From: Prevotellaceae bacterium
GTDB lineage: Bacteria > Bacteroidota > Bacteroidia > Bacteroidales > UBA932
Direction: 5' to 3'
Assembly: GCA_031289895.1 (NCBI GenBank)
Contig: JAITOP010000348.1
Span: forward strand, 1 to 6,731
Length of the DNA: 6,731 nucleotides
Shown here piece by piece: positions 1 to 6,677 of this stretch. The notes beneath the pieces were generated by a model, which did no database searches, was not told the DNA's origin, and saw nothing but the letters and a program-made list of their open reading frames with translations. A program made the position numbers and the translations under genes. Each line of letters begins with the position of its first letter. Positions within the stretch are counted from its first letter, which is position 1.

Positions 1-1
1 T

Positions 2-109
2 GCAAAAATAAATTTACTTGATGGCACAAATGTATTGATACAAGACCGTTTCCCGATATATCAGTTTGGAAATACATTGACAATACCTGCCGATTTACAA
101 ATGAAATAA
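2..109 (+). CDS. C-terminal end of an unrecognised protein (5' truncated)
   Basis: An open frame runs in from the window edge and ends at TAA 107-109, giving 35 residues ending in ...PADLQMK. The peptide is rich in hydrophobic/polar alternation (for example IYQFGNTLTIP), which would suit a terminal beta-strand, but I do not recognise a family and assign no function. It ends 27 nt before the pepD start with no hairpin between, so co-transcription with pepD is possible. The other two forward frames lack a comparably convincing reading. Support is only the open frame and its position, and the short length keeps confidence moderate. Confidence 0.55.
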   Translation, partial: AKINLLDGTNVLIQDRFPIYQFGNTLTIPADLQMK

Positions 110-136
110 CATTAAATTTTAAAATCAAAAATAATT

Positions 137-1609
137 ATGACAACAAAAAAACAAACAACAATCGAAACACTTCAACCAAGTGAAGTGTGGAAAAATTTTT
201 ATGCTTTAACGCAAATTCCGCGTCCATCGAAAAAAGAAAAAAAAGCAGCCGAATATTTACTTCAATTTGGTAAAAATTTAGGATTAAAATCGGTGATGGA
301 TGAAATCGGAAATGTAATAATATCAAAGCCTGCAACAGCAGGATTGGAAAAATGCAAAGGCATTATTCTTCAAGCGCACGTTGATATGGTGCCGCAAAAA
401 AATAATGATAAAAAACATGATTTCGAAAAAGACCCTATCGAGGCATACGTTGACGGTGAATGGGTTACAGCAAACGGAACTACACTCGGCGCAGATAATG
501 GAATAGGCGTTGCGGCGGCGATGGCTGTGCTTGAATCGAAAACTATTGAACACGGACCTCTCGAAGTTTTGATTACCATCGATGAAGAAACGGGAATGAC
601 AGGCGCAAATAACCTCAGCCCCAAAGCATTAAAAGGCGAAATATTAATAAATCTTGACTCGGAAGACGAAGGCGAATTGTATGTAGGTTGCGCCGGCGGT
701 TTGGACGGAACGTTTACATTTAAATACAAAAAAGAAGAACTGCCGAAAGGTTTTATCCCTGTAAAACTGAATGTTACAGGACTTAAAGGCGGACATTCGG
801 GAATAGATATAATTCTTGGTCGTGCAAATGCAAATCAAGTGATTTTCCGTCTTTTAAAAGTTCTTGCAAACAAAATTGATGCGCGATTAGCATCTATCGA
901 CGGAGGAAATATGCGCAACGCAATACCACGCGAAGCCATAGCAGTAATAGCAATTGATAAAAATAAAGAGGCGGAACTGAAAAAAATTGTAGCCGATTTT
1001 CAGGAAATACTTAAAGCAGAATATTCGGCAGTTGAAGACGATTGGAAAATATTAATAGAAAAAGCCGAAAATACAAAAGAAATTTTTGATAAAAAAACAC
1101 AAACAGCATTGACAGATTCCATTTTCGCCTGCCCCAACGGAGTTATACGCATGAGCGATACTATGCCCGGATTAGTTGAAACATCAACAAATCTTGCAAT
1201 AATAAAATCGGAAGACGGAAAAGTTCAAATAAAATGCCTGTTGCGCAGTTCGGTAGATACTGCAAAAGAACATCTTGCCGACACAATGGAATCGGTATTT
1301 CGTATGGCAGGCGCAAAAGTAGAATTTAACGGCGGATACAGCGGATGGAAACCAAATGTAAAATCGCCAATACTTGTTGTGATGCAGGAAACATACAAAC
1401 AACTTTACAAAAAAACGCCCGAAATAAAAGCAATACACGCAGGTTTGGAATGTGGAATTTTCGGCGGAATTTATCCTAAATGGGATATGATTTCATTTGG
1501 ACCAACAATTCGCCACCCACACTCACCCGATGAAAAAGTGAATATCGCAACGGTTGATAAATTTTGGAAGTTTTTGGTTGCTACTTTGAAAAATGCACCG
1601 AAGAAATAA
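137..1609 (+). CDS. pepD: Aminoacyl-histidine dipeptidase / cytosol non-specific dipeptidase (M20C)
   Basis: Predicted cytosolic di-zinc dipeptidase that hydrolyses Xaa-His (carnosine-like) and many other dipeptides during peptide turnover. The 490 residues match the usual PepD length. All M20 landmarks are visible: HVDMV with metal ligand H81 and D83, GADNG with bridging D120, DEETG with general base E150 and ligand E151, NLDSED with D174, GGHSG with H220 in the lid/dimerisation domain, and HPHSPDE near the C-terminus with H462. These are offset by one residue from the ligand positions I recall for Vibrio/E. coli PepD, so the active site appears complete. There is no signal peptide. The ATG at 137 lies behind an A-rich leader without a Shine-Dalgarno, normal for Bacteroidetes. 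An unknown gene ends 27 nt upstream, and a strong hairpin terminator follows at 1630-1671. Codons are clearly richer in G/C than in the next gene. Nothing is truncated. Confidence 0.96.
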   Translation: MTTKKQTTIETLQPSEVWKNFYALTQIPRPSKKEKKAAEYLLQFGKNLGLKSVMDEIGNVIISKPATAGLEKCKGIILQAHVDMVPQKNNDKKHDFEKDPIEAYVDGEWVTANGTTLGADNGIGVAAAMAVLESKTIEHGPLEVLITIDEETGMTGANNLSPKALKGEILINLDSEDEGELYVGCAGGLDGTFTFKYKKEELPKGFIPVKLNVTGLKGGHSGIDIILGRANANQVIFRLLKVLANKIDARLASIDGGNMRNAIPREAIAVIAIDKNKEAELKKIVADFQEILKAEYSAVEDDWKILIEKAENTKEIFDKKTQTALTDSIFACPNGVIRMSDTMPGLVETSTNLAIIKSEDGKVQIKCLLRSSVDTAKEHLADTMESVFRMAGAKVEFNGGYSGWKPNVKSPILVVMQETYKQLYKKTPEIKAIHAGLECGIFGGIYPKWDMISFGPTIRHPHSPDEKVNIATVDKFWKFLVATLKNAPKK

Positions 1610-1629
1610 AACTGAGTTTTATCTGTCTA

Positions 1630-1671
1630 AAAAGCGTATTTGTTCAAAATTATTTGAGCAAATATGCTTTT
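1630..1671 (+). terminator. Hairpin terminator after pepD
   Basis: The two 18-nt arms 1630-1647 and 1654-1671 pair along their whole length, with two G-U wobbles and a 6-nt loop (AATTAT, 1648-1653). The upstream arm starts with AAAAGC and the downstream arm ends GCTTTT, followed by GTTT, giving an A-tract/U-tract pair as in a Rho-independent, possibly bidirectional, terminator. It begins 21 nt after the pepD stop and lies 31 nt before the helicase start, so it should separate the two transcription units. Pairing was read by eye, and no folding energy was computed. Confidence 0.8.
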
Positions 1672-1702
1672 GTTTAATAGGTTTTGATAAATTACAATAA
1701 TA

Positions 1703-4261
1703 ATGGAATCAAAGGAAATAAAAGAAATTGTTGCTGAAATTTTGAATAGTATCGAAAAAAATAAAAATAGTTTTACATATAAAAAATATGAATCTTTTTT
1801 TGATAGAATAGGGATGCTTCATAGACGTAATTTTGATATTTTGTCAAAGTTTGATAATCAATTCAGAAAAAACAAAATAACTCTATGGCTTGGAAAAGAG
1901 CATATTAAAAAATTATCTTTGTTTCCTAAAGGAGAAAAAATAACATTTAGAATTGAACATAAGACCGAAAATACTGCTTTAAGTATTAAAACTAAAAATC
2001 CATACGCAGGAACTATATCCATAACAGACGAAGAAAGCGGGATTGTTTTGTATGAACATCAGGAAAAAGCATTTTACAATCTTCAAAAAGAAATTATTAA
2101 ATCAAATAAGAAAATATTTGCAGGGCTTTTGGTTTTGCCCACAGGAGGTGGAAAAACATTAACGGCGGCACATTGGATATCAAAAAATATTCTTGACAAA
2201 AATAAAAAAGTATTATGGATTGCACATCGGCACGAATTATTGGAACAAGCTCAAAAAACTTTTGCCGAACAGTTGGCATATAAAGATATTTTTACAAATA
2301 TAAAGAGTTTTAATTATCGTATTTTATCGGGCATTCACGACAAACCGATTAATATACAAAAAACCGATGATATTATAATTTCAAGCAAAGATAGTTTAAG
2401 CGCCGGTTTTAATCACTTATTAAAAAATTGGATAAAAAACAATACGGATGAAGTTTTTTTAGTGATTGACGAAGCACATCATGCCACAGCAAAAACATAT
2501 CGAAAATTAATCTTAAATTTAAAAAATAATGTGTCTGTATTTAAGATGTTAGGATTAACCGCAACTCCTTTCAGAACGGCAGAAGATGAAAAAGGATTAC
2601 TTAAAAAAGTTTTTCCGGACGATATTATTTACAAAATTGATTTAAAAACATTAATCAGGTTTGGCATACTTTCAGAGCCTCATTTTGAATATGTTGAAAC
2701 AAAGATGGATATAATTAATCAATATGAACTTACAGAAAAGCAAATCAAAGAACTTAATTCAAAATTTGGCGATTTCAATACTATTTTAGGTGAAAATATA
2801 TCGAAAACAATTGCAGATAATAAAGAAAGAAATTCAATAATAGTAAACCGTTATATTTCACAAAAGAAAAAATATAAACAAACTATTGTATTTGCTATTA
2901 ATGTAGCTAATGCTTTAGCATTAAATAAGTTGTTTAAAGAAAAAGGAATAAAATCCGATTATGTTATTTCAAATATTAAAGACAAAGTAACAGGTATAAC
3001 TATTTCTGATAAAGAAAACAAAACTAAAATTGAAAAATTTCGCAAAGGTGAAACAGATGTTTTAATAAATGTAAATATTTTAACAGAGGGTATGGATGTA
3101 CCAAATGTTCAATCTGTTTTTATTGCACGTCCTACAATCTCTAATATTTTAATGACACAGATGATAGGACGAGGACTTAGAGGATTAAAAGCAGGAGGGA
3201 CAAAAGAAGCATATATTGTTAGTTTTATTGATGAATGGCATAATAAAGTTTCGTGGGTTAATCCTGAAAAACTGTTTATAAATGAAAATGTAGATTTCAA
3301 CGATACAGACAGAGATACACAACGGCACATCTTACGCATTGTTGCTATCAATAAATTAGAAGAGTTTGCTATTCTAAACAGTAAAATTATTGAGCCGGAA
3401 ATAAAAACAGAACTTGAAAAACTTAATTTTATTGAGCGTTTTCCGATAGGAATTTATCAATTCAAATTTTTGAAAGAAATTGATAATGAACCTGAAGAAA
3501 AAATTTGTGAAATATTAGTTTATGATAATATTATTCAATCATATACCGATTTTGTTAATGATTTACCTACATTGTTTTCAAAATATAAATTAGATAAAAA
3601 AGAATTTTTAAATGAAAAAGAATTAAACCATTATTCATCTATTGTAGATGACGAATATTTTAGTGGTTGTTTAAAATATCCTGCATACGATTTGAATGAC
3701 ATAAAAAACGTTTTACAATACTATGCCATTAAAGACCAACTACCGCCATTTATCGAACTAAAAGAAAGAGATAAGTACGATATTGATAAAATAGCAAAAG
3801 AAATTATTGATGAAGAATTAAGCGATATGGCACAGGCAAAATTAATAAATACAATGTGGGATGATGATGAATTTGCATGGCAAACATTTTTCAATTTCGA
3901 CAAGAAAAATTTTATTGAAGAAATAGACAGAGCTAAACGCAGGCAATTATATCCGGATGAATATAAACGTAAATCTATTGTTCCTCAAGATGAAAAAGAA
4001 TTGATTGCATTGGAAAAATTGAGTCTTGATGAAATAAAACAAATTAATCCATCGTATGAAAAATGGCTGAGAAATGAGGTTTTCAAAAAATACACAACTA
4101 ACGACGGTTATTATTACAGTGCAAAAAGCGGATTTAAAAGCAAAAATAAATTAGATTTTCAAATAGACCACATAAAATCAAGACACAATGGAGGGCTTAG
4201 CACACTTAAAAATTTACAACTTTTAACACGAAAAGAAAATGCAATTAAAGGAGCAAAATAA
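1703..4261 (+). CDS. SF2 DEAD/DEAH helicase with C-terminal HNH nuclease domain (putative defence protein)
   Basis: Predicted ATP-dependent DNA translocase/helicase fused to a nuclease, 852 residues. An N-terminal region of about 115 residues matches nothing I know. A type-III-restriction-like SF2 core follows: a Q-motif-like YEHQ, Walker A PTGGGKT (146-152, K151), motif Ia IAHRHELL, Walker B DEAH (256-259), motif III LTATPF (285-290), motif V LTEGMDVP (460-467) and motif VI QMIGRGLR (486-493). Residues about 510-790 are a large unassigned, charged linker. The last 50 residues read as an HNH/beta-beta-alpha-metal fold: DH at 822-823, HNGG at 828-831, N837 and N846. The CxxC pairs common in this fold are replaced by S806xxS809 and T842xxE845, so it should be zinc-free. 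ATG 1703 is the first start after an in-frame stop at 1688. The gene is AT-richer than pepD and has no partner methylase or specificity gene, suggesting an acquired single-gene anti-phage or anti-plasmid function. That role is inference; a DNA-repair helicase is the alternative. Confidence 0.9.
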   Translation: MESKEIKEIVAEILNSIEKNKNSFTYKKYESFFDRIGMLHRRNFDILSKFDNQFRKNKITLWLGKEHIKKLSLFPKGEKITFRIEHKTENTALSIKTKNPYAGTISITDEESGIVLYEHQEKAFYNLQKEIIKSNKKIFAGLLVLPTGGGKTLTAAHWISKNILDKNKKVLWIAHRHELLEQAQKTFAEQLAYKDIFTNIKSFNYRILSGIHDKPINIQKTDDIIISSKDSLSAGFNHLLKNWIKNNTDEVFLVIDEAHHATAKTYRKLILNLKNNVSVFKMLGLTATPFRTAEDEKGLLKKVFPDDIIYKIDLKTLIRFGILSEPHFEYVETKMDIINQYELTEKQIKELNSKFGDFNTILGENISKTIADNKERNSIIVNRYISQKKKYKQTIVFAINVANALALNKLFKEKGIKSDYVISNIKDKVTGITISDKENKTKIEKFRKGETDVLINVNILTEGMDVPNVQSVFIARPTISNILMTQMIGRGLRGLKAGGTKEAYIVSFIDEWHNKVSWVNPEKLFINENVDFNDTDRDTQRHILRIVAINKLEEFAILNSKIIEPEIKTELEKLNFIERFPIGIYQFKFLKEIDNEPEEKICEILVYDNIIQSYTDFVNDLPTLFSKYKLDKKEFLNEKELNHYSSIVDDEYFSGCLKYPAYDLNDIKNVLQYYAIKDQLPPFIELKERDKYDIDKIAKEIIDEELSDMAQAKLINTMWDDDEFAWQTFFNFDKKNFIEEIDRAKRRQLYPDEYKRKSIVPQDEKELIALEKLSLDEIKQINPSYEKWLRNEVFKKYTTNDGYYYSAKSGFKSKNKLDFQIDHIKSRHNGGLSTLKNLQLLTRKENAIKGAK

Positions 4262-4358
4262 TTGTGCTGATATTATATCAAATTAAAATAATTTTAAAAT
4301 AAAATAATGAAAATAAAATACTTTAAATATCTTATCATAAGTCGATACAAAATTGCTC

Positions 4359-4499
4359 GTAGGGCATTCATATCAATAAAAATCAGCATCTTCAGCGTCT
4401 TTCGCGCGGAGTACTGTCATCGCATTGAAAAACCGTCGGTGCTTCCGCGCGATTTGTACGGTACGCATTTGGGGAGTTTTATTGATATGAATGTCCTAC
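4359..4499. repeat. Palindromic MITE-like or structured-RNA element with 23-nt inverted ends
   Basis: The arms 4359-4381 and 4477-4499 are inverted copies, 22 of 23 positions identical, the one difference being G-U compatible. Between them lies a second, GC-rich stem: 4402-4410 pairs perfectly with 4444-4452 (core TCGCGCGGA), then 4411-4416 pairs with 4437-4442 after a one-base bulge (T4443), leaving a 20-nt loop (4417-4436). This GC-rich core stands out sharply from the AT-rich surroundings. No transposase is encoded, and 141 nt is far too short for an autonomous element. It could be a non-autonomous mobile repeat, a folded RNA, or the 3' terminator of the helicase transcript. Flanking sequence shows only weak extension of the inverted repeat and no clear target duplication. 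A 98-codon open frame crosses it but looks spurious. Confidence 0.75.
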
Positions 4500-4517
4500 G
4501 GACAAATTCAGTTAATT

Positions 4518-4637
4518 TAATAATCAAATCAACAAATAATCAAATCAACAATGAAACAAATAATCAAATCAACAATGAAACAAATAATCAATTAAACAAA
4601 TAATCAAATCAACAAATAATCAAATCAACACTGAAAC
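4518..4637. repeat. Mosaic tandem array of 16- and 24-nt units
   Basis: Six consecutive units fill 120 nt with sizes 16, 24, 24, 16, 16 and 24. The basic 16-mer is AAATAATCAAATCAAC, and the 24-mer is the same plus an 8-nt tail (AATGAAAC, or ACTGAAAC in the last unit). The units at 4534-4557 and 4558-4581 are identical. The others carry one to a few changes. Degenerate copies of the motif (AAATCAACAAATC..., AAAATCAACAATT) continue to about 4672, right up to the start of the glycosidase gene. All unit lengths are multiples of 8, so the array looks built by slippage or recombination of an 8-nt register. The array lies in the leader of the glycosidase gene, where copy-number change would alter spacing but not the protein. 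Confidence 0.85.
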
Positions 4638-4677
4638 AAATCAACAAATCACCAATGAAAAAAATCAACAATTAGAC

Positions 4678-6123
4678 ATGAAAAAAATAATTATCTGCCT
4701 TACACTATTAATTTTAGCATTGCCGGTTTATTCGCAATATAATAATAAACGAGCCTTGCGCGGCGTGTGGATTGCAACGGTTGCAAATATCGACTTTCCT
4801 ACAAAACCCGGACTTTCTGTTGAAAAACAAAAAGAAGAAATGATTTTCCTTTTAGATAAGGTTAAATCGCATAATATGAACACTATAATATTGCAAATAC
4901 GACCAGCAGCCGATGCTTTTTATAATTCGCAATTAGAACCGTCGAGCCGTTGGCTTACCGGAAAACAAGGCGCTGACGTAGGCTACGACCCGCTTCAATT
5001 TGCTATCGACGAATGTCATAAACGCGGATTGTATATTCACGCTTGGATAAATCCTTTCAGAATAACGGGCGATACCATACTTAATAAAACTTTTGCAAAA
5101 AATCATATTATTCACCGGCATCCCGAATGGACTATATCTTACCGAAAAGAAAAATTTTTTAATCCGGGATTAGATGAAGTCCGAGAATTTACTTGCCGTG
5201 TAGTTAAAGATATTGTAAGCAATTATGATATTGATGCACTTCATGTTGACGATGCTTTTTATCCTTGGGTAGTAAAAGAACAGGAATTTCCCGACTCGCG
5301 CACATTTGCAAAATACCCGCGCGGATTTACCAACAGGGAAGATTGGCGACGAAACAATGTAAATCTGCTTGTTCAGGAAATAAGTAAAACCATAAAATCT
5401 ATAAAGCCTTGGGTTGAGTTTGGAATATCTCCGTCGGGAGTATCGACTCATAATTACAATAGCTTATACGCCGATGTATCACTCTGGCAAAAAGAAGGTT
5501 GGATAGATTATGTGTTGCCGCAACTTTATTTTAATATTGGATTTTCTGCTGCCGATTATGCCGTATGGATTGACTGGTGGGCGAAAAATGATTATGGAAC
5601 TATTGTTTATGCAGGACTTGCGCCGTATAAAGTGTCGAAACAGGCAAAACAAACGGCATGGCACACATCCGAAGAAATTATCAGGCAAATAAATCTGAAT
5701 AGAAAATATCCAAATTTGAAAGGCGAAGTGTTTTTCAGCGCGAAGGCGATATTCAAAAACCCCGCTGTGGATTTAGAAGAACGCTTACGTACCAACGAAT
5801 ATAAAACATTAAGCATCTCGCCCGAAAACAACAGAATTGCACGTATCGAACCTGAAAATCCGCTGAATGTATCGATGCAAATAACAGACGGAAAAAATAT
5901 TCTTTTGAAATGGGAAAGAGGCAAAAATGCCAAGCGATTTGTGATTTACAAATTTGAAAAAGATAAACCGATTGATATTGACAATCCGACATCAATAATT
6001 GAAGTTACAGGATTAACAGAAATTATTTTGCGCGATATGGTTAAAGATTTGCAAAAATACCGCTTTGCTGTAACAAGCCTAAGTCCCACGCACACAGAAA
6101 GTACAGTTGTTTTTGCAGAATAA
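4678..6123 (+). CDS. Secreted DUF187/GHL10 family glycosyl hydrolase (DigH/YddW-like) with FN3-like C-terminus
   Basis: Predicted exported TIM-barrel glycosidase of the DUF187/GHL10 family (COG1649 type). The best-studied relative, E. coli DigH (YddW), cleaves peptide-stripped peptidoglycan glycan strands at the divisome. The 481 residues start with a signal peptide (MKKIII..., hydrophobic 4-17, likely cleaved near YS/Q 19-20). No lipobox cysteine follows, so the protein is probably periplasmic or secreted rather than a lipoprotein. Family landmarks in order: RALRGVWIAT from residue 25, LQIRPAADAFY around 72-82, HAWINPFR (121-128), ALHVDDAFYP (187-196, with acidic pair D191/D192 as active-site candidates), FGISPSG (248-254), DVSLWQKEGWIDY and LPQLYF (280-285). 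Residues about 392-481 resemble a fibronectin-III/Ig-like beta domain, common in Bacteroidetes homologues. ATG 4678 directly precedes the signal peptide, and the leader is the tandem-repeat array with no Shine-Dalgarno. No partner gene reveals the substrate, so a non-peptidoglycan glycan remains possible. Confidence 0.9.
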   Translation: MKKIIICLTLLILALPVYSQYNNKRALRGVWIATVANIDFPTKPGLSVEKQKEEMIFLLDKVKSHNMNTIILQIRPAADAFYNSQLEPSSRWLTGKQGADVGYDPLQFAIDECHKRGLYIHAWINPFRITGDTILNKTFAKNHIIHRHPEWTISYRKEKFFNPGLDEVREFTCRVVKDIVSNYDIDALHVDDAFYPWVVKEQEFPDSRTFAKYPRGFTNREDWRRNNVNLLVQEISKTIKSIKPWVEFGISPSGVSTHNYNSLYADVSLWQKEGWIDYVLPQLYFNIGFSAADYAVWIDWWAKNDYGTIVYAGLAPYKVSKQAKQTAWHTSEEIIRQINLNRKYPNLKGEVFFSAKAIFKNPAVDLEERLRTNEYKTLSISPENNRIARIEPENPLNVSMQITDGKNILLKWERGKNAKRFVIYKFEKDKPIDIDNPTSIIEVTGLTEIILRDMVKDLQKYRFAVTSLSPTHTESTVVFAE

Positions 6124-6255
6124 TTTTTAGTAATGAAAAATAAACATTTATAACAGATAACAAAAAAATCCCGTTAAGGATTATCGTTAGATAAAATGAT
6201 AAATATAACACCAATTTGGCAGTCAGTCAAGACAGCCACCAACAAAATCAGAGGT

Positions 6256-6325
6256 TGCAAACCTACGGCTTGCTACGAAGGGTGGTTTATTTTTCTACCA
6301 AGCGATGCAAACCTAACGGCTTGCT
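6256..6325. repeat. Two direct copies of a 19-20-nt hairpin-like motif
   Basis: TGCAAACCTACGGCTTGCT at 6256-6274 recurs at 6306-6325 with one inserted A (CCTAACGG). The copy starts are 50 nt apart. Each copy is itself an imperfect palindrome: GCAAACC faces GGCTTGC with one mismatch around a 3-4-nt loop. In the first copy, the overlapping GGTT/AACC offers an alternative fold. Conservation of the motif in otherwise unrelated flanks suggests a short dispersed or REP-like repeat rather than chance, but only two copies are visible here. Confidence 0.7.
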
Positions 6326-6329
6326 CTAA

Positions 6330-6420
6330 AACTTTATAACTTTAATAACTTGATAAACTTTAAAAACTTGATAACTTTATAAACTTTATAACTTTACAAA
6401 CTTTCCAACTTTCCAAACTT
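6330..6420. repeat. Tandem array of 8-9-nt AACTT units
   Basis: Ten units of 8 or 9 nt, each starting AACTT, plus a final partial unit fill the stretch without gaps. Typical units are AACTTTAT, AACTTTATA, AACTTGATA and AACTTTCC. The core AACTT is invariant while the last 3-4 bases drift, and unit lengths switch between 8 and 9. It lies in non-coding DNA starting 5 nt after the second copy of the hairpin-like motif. No protein or binding site can be assigned to it. Confidence 0.85.
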
Positions 6421-6495
6421 ATTTATAAATTTGCAACCTCATTTTTACCATATACCCTATTTTTTAACAGTCCGTACAAAAAATTTTGTCCTATA

Positions 6496-6632
6496 ATTTA
6501 CATTATGTTAAATTTTAAATTAAATAAAATCAATGTATTAAACGTTTTTTAACCTTTAAAAAAGATATTGTTAAATTTGCAAGATATTGAATGATAAGTT
6601 AAATTTGCAGACAAACTAAACATAATGTAAAT
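6496..6632. repeat. 14-bp perfect inverted repeat bracketing the promoter
   Basis: The arm at 6496-6509 (ATTTACATTATGTT) is the exact reverse complement of 6619-6632, with 109 nt between. The promoter at 6576-6607 lies inside, and the right arm would fall just past the expected transcription start. It may be a pair of regulator sites, the ends of a small element, or chance in a very AT-rich stretch. The CATTATG/CATAATG core makes it less trivial than pure A/T runs. Confidence 0.55.
6576..6607 (+). promoter_or_regulatory. Bacteroidetes-type promoter for the gene at 6678
   Basis: TAAATTTG at 6600-6607 matches the Bacteroidetes -7 consensus TAnnTTTG exactly, and TTTG at 6576-6579 lies 20 nt upstream, as expected for the -33 box. 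Transcription should start a few bases after 6610, giving a leader of roughly 60 nt. The same TAAATTTG also occurs at 6572-6579, so the upstream copy overlaps the -33 box and could be an alternative -7 box, though it has no good -33 partner of its own. This is consensus matching only. Confidence 0.55.
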
Positions 6633-6677
6633 ATAGTACAAATAAAATTTAAAACAAAATTTAAAATAAAATTACGT

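Larger units (their letters stand above)
6124..6677. other. 554-nt non-coding, repeat-rich intergenic region
   Basis: No convincing coding frame is present on either strand. From left to right it holds a small AATCC/GGATT hairpin near 6168-6183 that is too weak to call a terminator, a duplicated hairpin-like motif (6256-6274 and 6306-6325), an AACTT tandem array (6330-6420), an inverted repeat (6496-6509 with 6619-6632), an 8-bp all-AT palindrome (6545-6563) and a promoter (6576-6607). I saw no tRNA cloverleaf, CRISPR spacing or open frame of an insertion sequence. The right third probably serves as the control region of the exported-protein gene at 6678. Confidence 0.7.

Noticed and set aside
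1678..1686. A promoter for the helicase gene at TAGGTTTTG with TTTG at 1653-1656
   Set aside because: The -7 match to TAnnTTTG is off by one base, the -33 candidate lies inside the terminator stem, and the leader would be only about 10 nt. It is possible but too weak to list.
4359..4499. The structured element as a HEARO/omega-type guide RNA for the HNH protein
   Set aside because: Those RNAs accompany IscB/IsrB-type proteins with RuvC-like parts and normally lie upstream of or overlapping that gene. Here the partner is an SF2 helicase with no RuvC motif and the element lies downstream.
4307..4603. A 98-codon + strand open frame between the helicase and the glycosidase
   Set aside because: It runs through one arm, the GC-rich stem and the other arm of the palindromic element and then into the tandem array, where it gives a low-complexity NNQINNET repeat. 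Its composition follows the DNA repeats and no protein family is apparent.
4518..4637. The tandem units as a CRISPR array
   Set aside because: Units are directly adjacent with no unique spacers, are 16-24 nt of low complexity, and no cas gene is present.
5510..5692. A 60-codon + frame, plus several - strand frames of 60-119 codons inside the three large genes
   Set aside because: They overlap well-supported genes in another frame and show no recognisable domain or initiation context, so they are shadow frames.
6166..6185. A terminator after the glycosidase gene (AATCC / GGATT hairpin)
   Set aside because: The stem is only 5 bp and no T-run follows it. The A-run lies on the upstream side.
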